A stretch of 64,000 bases of DNA from Mycolicibacterium peregrinum (GTDB lineage Bacteria; Actinomycetota; Actinomycetes; Mycobacteriales; Mycobacteriaceae): positions 186,001-250,000 of the forward strand of contig NZ_LQPP01000027.1 in the NCBI RefSeq assembly GCF_002102345.1, in the 5' to 3' direction. The translations under genes were made by a program, and so were the position numbers. The notes under the pieces are model-generated. The model saw only the letters and a list, made by a program, of their open reading frames with translations, was not told the origin of the DNA and searched no databases. Of this stretch, positions 16,572 to 25,807 are shown piece after piece. Numbering within the stretch: the stretch's first letter is position 1; each line of letters starts with the position of its first letter.

Positions 16572-19500
16572 GTGGTCGACAAGGTTCTGGTCGCCAACCG
16601 GGGAGAGATCGCCATCCGCGCGTTTCGCGCGGCCTACGAACTCGGTCTGGCAACGGTCGCGGTCTATCCGTACGAGGATCGTAATTCTCAGCACAGGCTG
16701 AAAGCTGACGAGTCGTATCAAATTGGTGAGGAAGGACATCCGGTCAGGGCCTATCTCTCGGTCGATGAGATCATTCGGGTAGCGCTACATGCGGGCGCCG
16801 ATGCGATCTACCCCGGCTACGGGTTTCTCTCGGAGAACCCGGAGCTGGCCCGGGCCTGCGATCAAGCCGGTATCGCCTTTGTGGGGCCTTCGGCCGAGGT
16901 GCTGGAGCTGACCGGGAACAAGGCCCGCGCCATCGCCGAGGCCCGCAAGGCCGGGCTTCCGGTGCTCGCATCGTCGGCCCCGTCGAGTTCGACCTCCGAG
17001 CTGCTCGCAGCCGCTGAGTCGATGAGTTTCCCGGTGTTCGTCAAGGCCGTTGCGGGAGGCGGTGGCCGGGGGATGCGGCGAGTCAACGATCCGGCCGACC
17101 TGAAAGAGGCGATCGAGGCAGCCAGCCGGGAAGCGCAGTCCGCGTTCGGGGATCCCACGGTGTTCCTCGAACAGGCGGTGATCAACCCGCGCCACATCGA
17201 GGTGCAGATCCTCGCCGACACGCAGGGCAACGTGATCCACCTCTTCGAACGGGACTGCAGCCTGCAGCGGCGCCACCAGAAAGTCATCGAGCTGGCGCCA
17301 GCCCCCAATCTGGATCCGGAACTGCGGGAAAGGATCTGCGCCGACGCGGTGGCGTTTGCCCGTCAGATCGGATACTCCTGCGCCGGTACGGTGGAATTCC
17401 TGCTCGACGAGCAGGGGCGGCACGTGTTCATCGAGTGCAATCCGCGGATTCAGGTCGAGCACACGGTGACCGAGGAGATCACCGATGTCGACCTGGTGTC
17501 GAGTCAGCTGCGCATCGCGAACGGGGAATCACTGTCTGATCTCGGTCTCGCTCAGGGCGGGTTGAAGATTCGCGGCGCTGCCCTACAGTGCCGGATCACC
17601 ACCGAGGACCCGTCCAACGGCTTCCGTCCCGACACCGGACGCATCACCGGATATCGGTCACCGGGCGGCGCCGGCGTCCGGTTGGACGGTGGCACCAATC
17701 TGGGTGCCGAGGTGGCTGCGCATTTTGATTCGATGCTGGTAAAGCTGACCTGTCGCGGTCGAGACTTTTCGACGGCAGTGGCGCGGGCGCGGCGAGCCGT
17801 GGCGGAGTTCAGGATTCGCGGGGTATCGACCAACATCCCGTTCCTGGCTGCCGTTCTGGAGGACCCGGACTTTGTCGCCGGGCGGGTGACGACGTCGTTC
17901 ATCGAAGAACGTCCCGAGCTGCTCACCGCACGCGGCAGCGCTGACCGGGGCACCAGAATTCTCAATTACCTGGCCGATGTCACCGTCAACCAACCACACG
18001 GTCCGCGGCCGTCAGCGGTCTACCCTCGCGACAAGCTTCCCGCGTGCGACTTGAGCGTGGCTCCGCCCCCGGGGTCCAAGCAGCGCTTGACCGAGTTGGG
18101 CCCCGAAGGGTTCGCCGCCTGGCTAAGGGACGGCAATGCAATCGGCATCACCGACACCACCTTTCGCGACGCGCATCAATCGCTGCTCGCCACCCGGCTG
18201 CGCACCAGTGGACTGCTGCGCGTCGCGCCCTACATCGCCAGGACGATGCCGCAGCTGCTGTCCGTCGAGTGCTGGGGCGGGGCCACCTACGACGTCTCGT
18301 TGCGGTTCCTCAAGCAGGACCCCTGGGAGCGGCTTGCGGCCTTACGGGAAGCGCTTCCCAATATCTGTCTGCAGATGTTGTTGCGGGGGCGGAACACCGT
18401 GGGCTACACGCCGTATCCGGAGTCGGTGACCCACGCGTTTGTCGAGGAGGCTGCGGCCACCGGTGTGGACATCTTCCGGATCTTCGACGCATTGAACAAT
18501 GTGGAGTCGATGCGCCCGGCGATCGACGCGGTCCGCGGCACTGGCACGACGGTCGCGGAAGTCGCGATGTCGTACACGGGTGACCTGTCCGACCCGGCCG
18601 AGTCGCTCTACACGCTGGACTATTACCTCCGCCTGGCCGAGCAGATCGTCGAGGCCGGAGCGCATGTTCTGGCCATCAAGGACATGGCAGGCCTGCTGCG
18701 GGCGCCGGCGGCCGCGACGCTGGTGTCTGCTCTGAAATCGCGGTTCGATCTCCCGGTGCACGTGCACACCCATGACACTGCTGGTGGGCAACTGGCCACC
18801 TACGTCGCGGCCTGGATGGCTGGTGCCGATGCCGTCGATGGTGCGGCAGCTCCGTTGGCGGGCACGACAAGTCAGCCGGCGTTGTCCTCGATCGTGGCGG
18901 CCGCCGCGCACACTGAGTACGACACCGGGCTGTCACTGGACGCGGTCTGCGACCTGGAGCCCTACTGGGAGGCGCTACGCAAGGTCTATGCGCCGTTCGA
19001 CGTCGCGGCATCGGGTCCTCCCTCTCCGACGGGTCGGGTGTATACCCACGAGATCCCCGGCGGGCAGCTCAGCAACCTACGCCAGCAGGCCATCGCGCTC
19101 GGTCTGGGCGGCCGCTTCGAAGACATCGAGGCGAACTACGCTGCCGCAGATAGGATGTTGGGCCGGCTGGTCAAGGTCACGCCATCGAGCAAGGTGGTCG
19201 GGGATCTGGCGCTGGCGATGGTCGGTGCGGGTATCGATGCCGACGACTTCGCCGCTGACCCGGCTCGCTACGACATCCCCGACAGTGTGATCGGGTTCCT
19301 GCGGGGTGAGCTGGGGGATCCCGCGGGTGGTTGGCCGGAACCGTTGCGTACCAAGGCCCTTGACGGTCGCGGTCCGGCGAAGCCGATCCAGGAATTGTCC
19401 GCCGAGGACGAAACTGTGCTGGCCGCGCCGGGGCCCAAGCGTCAGGCCACCTTGAACCGGCTGCTGTTCCCGGGCCCTACAGCGGAGTTCGAGGCCCATC

Positions 19501-19967
19501 GCGACGAGTACGGCGATACCTCGCGACTGAGCGCCAACCAGTTCTTCTACGGTCTGCGTCACGGTGAGGAGCACCGGGTCAAACTCGAACCCGGTGTCGA
19601 ACTACTGATCGGCTTGGAGGCGATCTCCGAGCCCGACGAGCGGGGTATGCGGACAGTGATGTGCATCCTGAACGGACAGTTGCGTCCGATTGTGGTGCGC
19701 GACCGCAGTATTTCCAGCCGGGTCCCCGTTGCCGAGAAGGCTGACCGGGCGAACCCGGCCCACATCGGTGCTCCCTTCGCCGGTGTGGTCACGGTCAACG
19801 TCGCCGAAGGGGACGTCGTGGAGGCAGGTCAGTCCATCGCGACCATCGAGGCGATGAAGATGGAAGCAGCCATCACGGCTCCGGCATCCGGCACCGTCAC
19901 CAGGATCGCGGTCGCCCAGACTGCGCAAGTCGAAGGCGGGGACCTCCTTGTCGTCGTCGGTCAGTAG
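16572..19967 (+). CDS. pyc: Pyruvate carboxylase
   Basis: 1131 residues, full length for the single-chain enzyme. The biotin carboxylase domain (about 1-450) begins VDKVLVANRGEIAIRAF and has the glycine-rich AGGGGRGMR loop. A carboxyltransferase TIM-barrel domain (about 525-800, TDTTFRDAHQS) and the PYC/OADA domain follow. The biotin carrier domain ends the protein with EAMKMEA, biotinylated at about K1096. The GTG start follows AAAGGAAA by 2-5 nt. Pyruvate made by the methylcitrate cycle is carboxylated to oxaloacetate, so the placement behind prpC is meaningful. Confidence 0.95.
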   Translation: MVDKVLVANRGEIAIRAFRAAYELGLATVAVYPYEDRNSQHRLKADESYQIGEEGHPVRAYLSVDEIIRVALHAGADAIYPGYGFLSENPELARACDQAGIAFVGPSAEVLELTGNKARAIAEARKAGLPVLASSAPSSSTSELLAAAESMSFPVFVKAVAGGGGRGMRRVNDPADLKEAIEAASREAQSAFGDPTVFLEQAVINPRHIEVQILADTQGNVIHLFERDCSLQRRHQKVIELAPAPNLDPELRERICADAVAFARQIGYSCAGTVEFLLDEQGRHVFIECNPRIQVEHTVTEEITDVDLVSSQLRIANGESLSDLGLAQGGLKIRGAALQCRITTEDPSNGFRPDTGRITGYRSPGGAGVRLDGGTNLGAEVAAHFDSMLVKLTCRGRDFSTAVARARRAVAEFRIRGVSTNIPFLAAVLEDPDFVAGRVTTSFIEERPELLTARGSADRGTRILNYLADVTVNQPHGPRPSAVYPRDKLPACDLSVAPPPGSKQRLTELGPEGFAAWLRDGNAIGITDTTFRDAHQSLLATRLRTSGLLRVAPYIARTMPQLLSVECWGGATYDVSLRFLKQDPWERLAALREALPNICLQMLLRGRNTVGYTPYPESVTHAFVEEAAATGVDIFRIFDALNNVESMRPAIDAVRGTGTTVAEVAMSYTGDLSDPAESLYTLDYYLRLAEQIVEAGAHVLAIKDMAGLLRAPAAATLVSALKSRFDLPVHVHTHDTAGGQLATYVAAWMAGADAVDGAAAPLAGTTSQPALSSIVAAAAHTEYDTGLSLDAVCDLEPYWEALRKVYAPFDVAASGPPSPTGRVYTHEIPGGQLSNLRQQAIALGLGGRFEDIEANYAAADRMLGRLVKVTPSSKVVGDLALAMVGAGIDADDFAADPARYDIPDSVIGFLRGELGDPAGGWPEPLRTKALDGRGPAKPIQELSAEDETVLAAPGPKRQATLNRLLFPGPTAEFEAHRDEYGDTSRLSANQFFYGLRHGEEHRVKLEPGVELLIGLEAISEPDERGMRTVMCILNGQLRPIVVRDRSISSRVPVAEKADRANPAHIGAPFAGVVTVNVAEGDVVEAGQSIATIEAMKMEAAITAPASGTVTRIAVAQTAQVEGGDLLVVVGQ

Positions 19968-19973
19968 GTACTT

Positions 19974-20873
19974 GTGGCAATGAATACCGTCGCGCTCGAG
20001 CTGGTGCCACCCAATCTCGATCGCGGAGAAGGCGCTGCCGTGGCGGAAGCCCAGAAGGTGGCGCGGCTTTCTGTGGAATGCGGCATAGGCGAACGTCTCG
20101 GGCACGTCATGATCCCGGCAATGATCGCCGAGGACGGCGACCGCCCCATCGAGATGAAGCCGAAGATGGACGTTCTCCCTTACTGGTCCATCCTGCGGCC
20201 CGAACTGCCGGGTGTGCGTGGGTTGTGCACCCAGGTCACCTCGTTCTCCGACGAGACATCGTTACGCGAGCGACTGGCAGGCCTCGGAGACTCCGGATTC
20301 GACGGGGTCATCTTCGTCGGCGTGCCGCGCACCATGAACGACGGGGACGGTACGGGTGTCGCACCCGCCGATGCCCTGGCGAAGTTCGACGGCCTGGTGG
20401 CGAACCGCGGAGTGATCCTGATCCCGACCCGCGCCGGTGAACAGAGCCGGTTTTCCTTCAAATGTGACAAGGGCGCCACCTGCGCCATGACTCAACTGCT
20501 GTACTCGGACGCAGTGGTCGGATTCTTGCGTGACTTCGCACAGGAAAGTGATTACCGGCCGGAAATCCTGTTGTCGTTCGGGTTCGTACCAGGGGTAGAA
20601 AACACAGTCGGCCTCATCGACTGGCTGATCCAAGACCCGGGAAATGAAGCCGTCGCGCGGGAACAGGCTTTCGTCAAGTCGCTGGCCGCCGGCGAACCCG
20701 CTGTCAAACGGCGTCAACTGGTCGACCTCTACAAGAAAGTCATCGACGGCGCAGGCGTCCTCGGCTATCCGCTGAGCCTTCATTTCGAAGCTCCGTACGG
20801 TGTTTCGAGGCCCGCTTTCGAGACGTTCGCCGAGATGCTGGCGTACTGGTCTCCGGACCGGAGTGTGGGATAG
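19974..20873 (+). CDS. Mycobacterial-type methylenetetrahydrofolate reductase
   Basis: 299 residues from GTG 19974 (or ATG 19980), 6 nt after the pyc stop. A TIM-barrel protein distantly related to MetF, with features such as LPYWSILRPELPGVRGLCTQV, GFDGVIFVGVPRTMND and the Cys pair in KCDKGATCAM. It resembles the flavin-free, NADH-using MTHFRs described in M. smegmatis, one of which is encoded next to pyc and prp genes (MSMEG_6649, from memory). It would reduce 5,10-methylene-THF to 5-methyl-THF for methionine synthesis. Why it follows pyc is not clear. Identity rests on remembered family sequence. Confidence 0.65.
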   Translation: MAMNTVALELVPPNLDRGEGAAVAEAQKVARLSVECGIGERLGHVMIPAMIAEDGDRPIEMKPKMDVLPYWSILRPELPGVRGLCTQVTSFSDETSLRERLAGLGDSGFDGVIFVGVPRTMNDGDGTGVAPADALAKFDGLVANRGVILIPTRAGEQSRFSFKCDKGATCAMTQLLYSDAVVGFLRDFAQESDYRPEILLSFGFVPGVENTVGLIDWLIQDPGNEAVAREQAFVKSLAAGEPAVKRRQLVDLYKKVIDGAGVLGYPLSLHFEAPYGVSRPAFETFAEMLAYWSPDRSVG

Positions 20874-21341
20874 CCCACATCCCTGCGAGTGTGCCGACGC
20901 GGAATTGGCTGAGATGCGGCGCCGGCGGAGAACCTCGACCACAACCCGCCCGCCCGCTCGGCAGCGGAGTTCGCGGAGAAGACGGGATGGCCGTTGCCTG
21001 TGAGGAGAAGCCGGCTGATCACGGTCGGAAGGCGGCAGCGTCGCCGAACGATGCGAAAAATACTGTTGTGCTGCGCTTTTGAAGCGGTTGAGAATATTGA
21101 CGGTTGTTTTGGGCTTCATCTGAACTCGGCCAGTGCGCCGAAAGGGACATCCCACCATCGGAAGAGTTTTGATTAGTGTCACCCTCGCTGATCTGAGGAT
21201 GCTGCAGGTTCGGGCGTGGCGCACACATCGAAGTGGCGCCCCCAACTTGCGTCGGACATAGGGGGATGGGCATTTGACGTGTGATGAAGTGCTGCAGCAC
21301 AGCACAACTCGTGATCAGCGTTGGCGAACACAGCCCGCTAC
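20874..21341. other. Non-coding gap of 468 bp, relatively AT-rich, with one 12-bp palindrome
   Basis: No convincing gene on either strand: the short open frames lack ribosome-binding sites and family resemblance. Base composition is lower in GC than the flanks, especially at 21050-21180. GTGCTGCAGCAC (21289-21300) is a perfect palindrome 41 bp before the mbtK start. No IdeR-type iron box (TTAGGTTAGGCTAACCTAA-like) was found, although mbt genes are usually iron-regulated. Confidence 0.6.
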
Positions 21342-22019
21342 ATGACAAGCTCGTCACCACCGGTCAGGGGCGCCCCGGCTCGATCGCTGACGCGGCACCG
21401 GGATCACCCACCGGACTACCCGGTGCTTCCACGGGAACTCAAGGCCGTTTCCGATGCCGTTCGGTGCGCTCCGCGGCCGCCGGTCCCACAACTATTGCCG
21501 CCGAGCAAGATTCGAGTTGCCGATGACGGCGATGCCGAGTTGATCGCTGAGTGGATGAACCGCCCGCATCTGGCCGAGACCTGGGAGTATGACTGGCCGG
21601 TCGAGCGCTGGCGTAGGCATCTGAAAGCCCAGGTGGACGGTGACTACTCATTGCCGCTGGTTCTGAGTATCGGTTGGGTAGATCGCGGCTACCTCGAAAT
21701 CTACCGCGCTGCCAAGGATTCCATTGCCGACCGATATGACAGTGAACCGCACGACCTCGGCCTACACGGGGCGATAGCCGACGAAGAGCTGGTCAACCGG
21801 GGCCTCGGTCCGATGTTGCTGCCAAAGATCGTCGCGAGTGTTCTGGCCGCCGATCCCAGCTGTGAGCGGATCATGTTCGACCCCGACCACCGCAACACCA
21901 CTGTGCGTGGGTTGTGTGAGTTCGCCGGTTGTCGGTTCCTCGGCGAACACGAAATGTCCAACCGCAGGATGGCGCTCTACCAACTCGATCGGGACACCGC
22001 CCGGAAATGGGTGGCCTGA
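21342..22019 (+). CDS. mbtK: Mycobactin lysine N-acyltransferase MbtK
   Basis: 225 residues from ATG 21342 (a TTG at 21321 would add seven). GNAT fold of the IucA/AlcB acetyltransferase type. Long stretches match M. tuberculosis MbtK (Rv1347c): [58 protein letters not shown] and [15 protein letters not shown]. It transfers a long acyl chain from the MbtL carrier to the N6 of a lysine that becomes part of mycobactin. The first 55 residues are poorly conserved. It is 99 nt ahead of the carrier protein gene. Confidence 0.88.
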   Translation: MTSSSPPVRGAPARSLTRHRDHPPDYPVLPRELKAVSDAVRCAPRPPVPQLLPPSKIRVADDGDAELIAEWMNRPHLAETWEYDWPVERWRRHLKAQVDGDYSLPLVLSIGWVDRGYLEIYRAAKDSIADRYDSEPHDLGLHGAIADEELVNRGLGPMLLPKIVASVLAADPSCERIMFDPDHRNTTVRGLCEFAGCRFLGEHEMSNRRMALYQLDRDTARKWVA

Positions 22020-22118
22020 GCCCTTACTCAACCCGGCTGACGACGGCCGGTTGCGATCCAACAACAGAAGCAAACGAAAGGTGAGGCTGGGTCCCGCCGA
22101 CCAGCCGGATGTTCACAT

Positions 22119-22382
22119 ATGACCGCTACCGATTCATCCACATCGCCCGCTGTATCCGACGGGCTGGTCTCCATTCTGCGTGACGACCTCGAACTCCCAT
22201 GTCAATCACTCAGTGCCAGTACGCGTCTGGTCGACGACCTCGGCATGGATTCGGTTTCTTTCGCGGTGGGGCTGGTGACCATCGAGGAGAAGTTCGGCGT
22301 GCAGCTCAGCGAGGAGGACCTCATCGCCTGCAGCACCGTGGGCGATCTGCAGTCGGTGATCGACCAGAGGAGTGCAGCATGA
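22119..22382 (+). CDS. mbtL: Acyl carrier protein MbtL
   Basis: 87 residues, phosphopantetheine-binding. The attachment serine is S45 in LGMDSVS, followed by IEEKFGVQLSEEDL, typical of the third ACP helix. It carries the fatty chain activated by MbtM for transfer by MbtK. The stop overlaps the mbtM start by 4 nt. Confidence 0.85.
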   Translation: MTATDSSTSPAVSDGLVSILRDDLELPCQSLSASTRLVDDLGMDSVSFAVGLVTIEEKFGVQLSEEDLIACSTVGDLQSVIDQRSAA

Positions 22383-23953
22383 ACCCGCTCGCAGGTGCTC
22401 TGCGTGAGGCGATGGTCGGCTCACCGCACGACCTTGTGGTCCTGGACCGCGACACCGACACCTGGCAGCGCCGTCCGTGGCCCGAGGTGCACGGCATCGC
22501 CGAACACATTGCGGCATATCTGCTGGGCCGTGACCTGCGCGGCGCGGTAGGGCTGGTCGGTGAGCCGACCGTGGAAATTGTTGCGGCCATTCAAGGGTCG
22601 TGGCTCGCGGGCGTGGGAGTGTCGATCCTTCCGCGGCCGCAGCGGCGCGCCGAGCCGTCGGAGTGGGCGCACGCCACGCTGTCTCGGTTCGCCGGGATCG
22701 GCGTGACGACGGTTTTCAGCTACGGGAGCACGCTGGAACTGTTGCGGACCGTGGACTCGCCGCTGACGGTGTGCGACATCGCCGATGCCGCACGCACACC
22801 CACATCGGCACAGCTGGTGTATCCCGACCACGCGGACGTCGCGATCCTGCAGGGCACGGCCGGGTCCACTGGCTCGCCACGCACCGCGGTGCTCCCACCG
22901 GAGGCCGTGCTCAACAACATGCTGGCCGTCACGCAGCGATTGTCCCTGAGCCGCAACGATGTCTGCTGCTCGTGGTTGCCGATCTATCACGACATGGGCC
23001 TGGCGATGCTGTTGGCGTCGACGATGTCCGGGATGCCGCTGTGGCTGGCGCCGACGGGCGCCTTCTCGGCGGCGCCGCTGCGGTGGGCCGAATGGCTGTC
23101 CGAATCGTCGGCGACGTTCACCGCCGGGCCGAATTTCGGGTACTCGGTGCTCGGCCGCTTCGCCAATCGCGTGTCCGATGTCGACCTCGGCGCGGTGCGC
23201 ATCGCGATCAACGGGGGTGAGCCCGTCGACTGTGCCGGCGTCGACCGGTTCGCCATCGGCATGAGCAGGTTCGGCTTCGACGCGGGGGCGATGGCGCCCT
23301 CGTACGGGATGGCCGAGTCGACCTGCGCGGTGACCATTCCCGCACCCGGCGAGGGTCTGCGCATCAGTGCCCCCGTGGCCCAAGACACTCCTGCCACCGA
23401 CCGGCGCTTCGCGTTGCTGGGGCGGCCGGTGCCGGGGATGGAGATCCGCATCGTCCCGTCTGCGCACGACGAGACCGGCGCAGCCGGCGAGGTCGAGATC
23501 AGGGGCTCGTCGATGATGACGTCCTACCTGGGGGAGGCACCCGTGGATGCGGGCGGCAGCGGTCAGTGGTTCCCGACCGGCGACATCGGCTATCTCGTCG
23601 ACGGAGCGCTGGTGATCTGCGGGCGCTCCAAAGAGATGATCACCATCGCCGGACGCAACATCTTCCCCACCGAGATCGAACAGGTCGCGGGGGAGGTGGA
23701 CGGCGTCCGCGAAGGAGCGGTCGTCGCTGTCGGTACGGAATCCGGCGCCGCGCAATCGCGACTGCTGGTGGCAGCGGAGTTCGTCGGCACCGAGCAGGAC
23801 ACCACGCGCAGTGCCGTGATCCGGCGAATCGTGTCGGTGTGCGGCGTGACACCTGCCGACGTCGTGTTGATGTCGCCGGGATCGTTGCCCCGCACATCGT
23901 CGGGAAAACTCCGGCGCCTCGAGGTGCGTCGCCAGCTGGAGGCCGCGCGGTAG
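22379..23953 (+). CDS. mbtM: Long-chain fatty acyl-AMP ligase MbtM (FadD33-like)
   Basis: 524 residues from ATG 22379, preceded by GAGGAG. The adenylate-forming family is shown by the A3-like loop TAGSTGSP, the GRSKEMITIAGRNIFPTE segment and the terminal LPRTSSGKLRR with the catalytic lysine. It adenylates a fatty acid and loads it on the adjacent MbtL. The mbtKLM order here makes a compact siderophore-lipidation unit. The acyl-ACP dehydrogenase mbtN that accompanies it in M. tuberculosis is absent from this stretch. Confidence 0.85.
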   Translation: MNPLAGALREAMVGSPHDLVVLDRDTDTWQRRPWPEVHGIAEHIAAYLLGRDLRGAVGLVGEPTVEIVAAIQGSWLAGVGVSILPRPQRRAEPSEWAHATLSRFAGIGVTTVFSYGSTLELLRTVDSPLTVCDIADAARTPTSAQLVYPDHADVAILQGTAGSTGSPRTAVLPPEAVLNNMLAVTQRLSLSRNDVCCSWLPIYHDMGLAMLLASTMSGMPLWLAPTGAFSAAPLRWAEWLSESSATFTAGPNFGYSVLGRFANRVSDVDLGAVRIAINGGEPVDCAGVDRFAIGMSRFGFDAGAMAPSYGMAESTCAVTIPAPGEGLRISAPVAQDTPATDRRFALLGRPVPGMEIRIVPSAHDETGAAGEVEIRGSSMMTSYLGEAPVDAGGSGQWFPTGDIGYLVDGALVICGRSKEMITIAGRNIFPTEIEQVAGEVDGVREGAVVAVGTESGAAQSRLLVAAEFVGTEQDTTRSAVIRRIVSVCGVTPADVVLMSPGSLPRTSSGKLRRLEVRRQLEAAR

Positions 23954-24031
23954 CGGCCCGGCCGCGCGATGAGTTCTACGCTCGTCCCGAGTCCAATCAG
24001 CATCCACTGCTGACCGAACGGGAGAGAACAC

Positions 24032-24682
24032 GTGGCCCAGCTGCTCAAAGTCCAGAATTTCAACGTCTCCAGCGACGGGTTCGGCGCCGGCGAGAACCAG
24101 AGCTTTGAGCGTCCGTTCGGCCACGCCGATCCCGGGACGATGTTCGCCTGGGCCGGCGCCACGGCGAGCTGGCCCAACCGTACCGAGCCCGGCGGCAGTC
24201 GCGGCCTCGACGACTACCTGACCCGGGACTTTCATCACAACATCGGTGCCGAGATCATGGGCCGCAACAAGTTCAGTCCGTACCGCGGCGCCTGGGAGGA
24301 TCACGCCGACTGGCAGGGCTGGTGGGGCGAGGAGCCGCCGTTCCATACCCCGGTGTTCGTGATGACCCACCACCCGCGGCCGTCGTTGACCCTGTCCGAC
24401 ACCACGTTTCACTTCGTCGACGCGGATCCGGTGACGGTGCTGGAGCAGGCCCGGGCCGCTGCACAGGGCAAGGACGTTCGGCTGGGCGGGGGAGCGAGCA
24501 CCGTCCGAGAGTTCCTCGACGCCGACCTGGTCGACACCCTGCACGTGGCGGTGTCCCCGACGGAGTTGGGCAGTGGGTCTCGGCTCTGGGAATCGCCTGA
24601 CGAGCTGGACGACCGCTATCACCATGACGTGGTCCCCAGCCCCGGCGGCGCGGTCACCCATCACCTGTTCTGGCGGCGGTGA
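24032..24682 (+). CDS. Dihydrofolate reductase family protein (RibD C-terminal type)
   Basis: 216 residues from GTG 24032 with GGGAGAG upstream. RibD_C/DHFR fold features include the N-terminal VQNFNVSSDGFGAG, EIMGRNKF, a hydrophobic strand before MTHHPR, and the nucleotide loop GKDVRLGGGASTVREFL. The protein probably binds NAD(P)H, but its substrate is not known, and it is unlikely to be the housekeeping DHFR. It is convergent with the enolase-superfamily gene 4 nt away. Confidence 0.8.
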   Translation: MAQLLKVQNFNVSSDGFGAGENQSFERPFGHADPGTMFAWAGATASWPNRTEPGGSRGLDDYLTRDFHHNIGAEIMGRNKFSPYRGAWEDHADWQGWWGEEPPFHTPVFVMTHHPRPSLTLSDTTFHFVDADPVTVLEQARAAAQGKDVRLGGGASTVREFLDADLVDTLHVAVSPTELGSGSRLWESPDELDDRYHHDVVPSPGGAVTHHLFWRR

Positions 24683-24686
24683 CCGT

Positions 24687-25778
24687 TCAGCGAAGCCGGT
24701 AGTCCGACGCGTGCTCGGACACCGTCATGCCATGGCCGGATACCGAACTGTCGACGTGCAGGTGTCCGTCCGTGGCCGCCGGAACGCCGTCGAACAGAAC
24801 GGCGTCCAGTCGGACATGGTCGATGAAGTATTCGATGTGGCGTAAATGCGCGATACCGGCGGCGACCGGCAGATGCAGCGCGGGAGCGCAGTGTGCGGAA
24901 ACCTGGAGATTGTGCGCCGCTGCCACGGATGCGGCCGACAACCACCCGGTGTAACCGCCGCATCGCGTGACATCCAGTTGCAGGCAGTCGACCGCCGGGG
25001 CCAAGCGCCGGGCGTCGTAGCGATCCGCGATGTATTCGCCTGCCGCGACATCACAGCGCAGCGCGTGGCGCAGCAGACCGAGTGAATCGGTGTCATCGCT
25101 ACTGACCGGCTCCTCGAACCAGGTGACACCGAGACCGTCCAACCGGTGGCCGATCCGCCGGGCCTGAGCCGGTGTGTAGGCGCCGTTGGCATCCACCATG
25201 AGCTCCACACCGGCCCCGGCCAGATGCCGGAGGTCTTCGATGCGGGACAGGTCGCGGGCGGTGTCAGCGCCCCAGTCCTGGCCGATCTTGATCTTCATGG
25301 CGGTGCAACCGGCCGACCGCCACTGGTCGATCTGCTCACAGAGCTGGCCGTGGTCGAGGTTGGTGAACCCGCCGGAACCGTAGACGGGCACGGCGGCACG
25401 CACCGCGCCCAAGAGGTCGCTCAATGGCCGGTCGTACAGCCGGGCCTTCAGATCCCACAGCGCGATGTCCACGGCACTGAGCGCCTGCATCACGAGGCCT
25501 CGGGTGCCGTAGTTGCGGCACGCTACCTGCATGGCGGCCCAGACGGCGGCGATGTCGTCCGGACGCTGCCCGAGCACGATGTCGCGAAGATGGTGGGTGA
25601 TGACAGCAGCGGCCGCAGGAGAACTGTAGGTCCACCCGGTTCCGGTGGCACCTGCGGCCCCGACCTGCACGACGACTGCGCAGGTGGCGTTCCAGGTCAG
25701 GGTGCCATCTGACTCAGGGCCGCGCGTGGGGACGGTGTACGTGGTGACGTCGAGGCGGGTGATCGAAGCGGAATTCAT
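24687..25778 (-). CDS. Enolase-superfamily (mandelate racemase/muconate lactonizing type) enzyme
   Basis: 363 residues. The N-terminal capping domain is followed by a barrel with the KxK pair K162/K164, metal ligands D196 (VDANGAY), E222/E223 (FEEP) and E248 (AGEY), then D269 and H296 (SAHCAP). The KxK plus late His pattern fits mandelate-racemase-like sugar acid dehydratases or racemases. The substrate is unknown. The gene follows the GMC flavoprotein by 29 nt and ends the operon, so an acid formed by that oxidase is a plausible substrate. Confidence 0.85.
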   Translation of the reverse strand: MNSASITRLDVTTYTVPTRGPESDGTLTWNATCAVVVQVGAAGATGTGWTYSSPAAAAVITHHLRDIVLGQRPDDIAAVWAAMQVACRNYGTRGLVMQALSAVDIALWDLKARLYDRPLSDLLGAVRAAVPVYGSGGFTNLDHGQLCEQIDQWRSAGCTAMKIKIGQDWGADTARDLSRIEDLRHLAGAGVELMVDANGAYTPAQARRIGHRLDGLGVTWFEEPVSSDDTDSLGLLRHALRCDVAAGEYIADRYDARRLAPAVDCLQLDVTRCGGYTGWLSAASVAAAHNLQVSAHCAPALHLPVAAGIAHLRHIEYFIDHVRLDAVLFDGVPAATDGHLHVDSSVSGHGMTVSEHASDYRLR

Positions 25779-25807
25779 TGGTGTGCCGACCTTTTGCAGA
25801 AGCAGGT

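Noticed and set aside
20874..21341. IdeR iron box ahead of mbtK
   Set aside because: TTAGTGTCACC at 21174 has at most a half-site resemblance. No 19-bp palindromic iron box seen.
22421..24664. A 747-codon open frame on the minus strand opposite mbtM and the RibD-like gene
   Set aside because: Low-complexity Arg/His/Gly-rich translation without family resemblance, an antisense frame usual in high-GC DNA. The plus-strand genes have full motifs.
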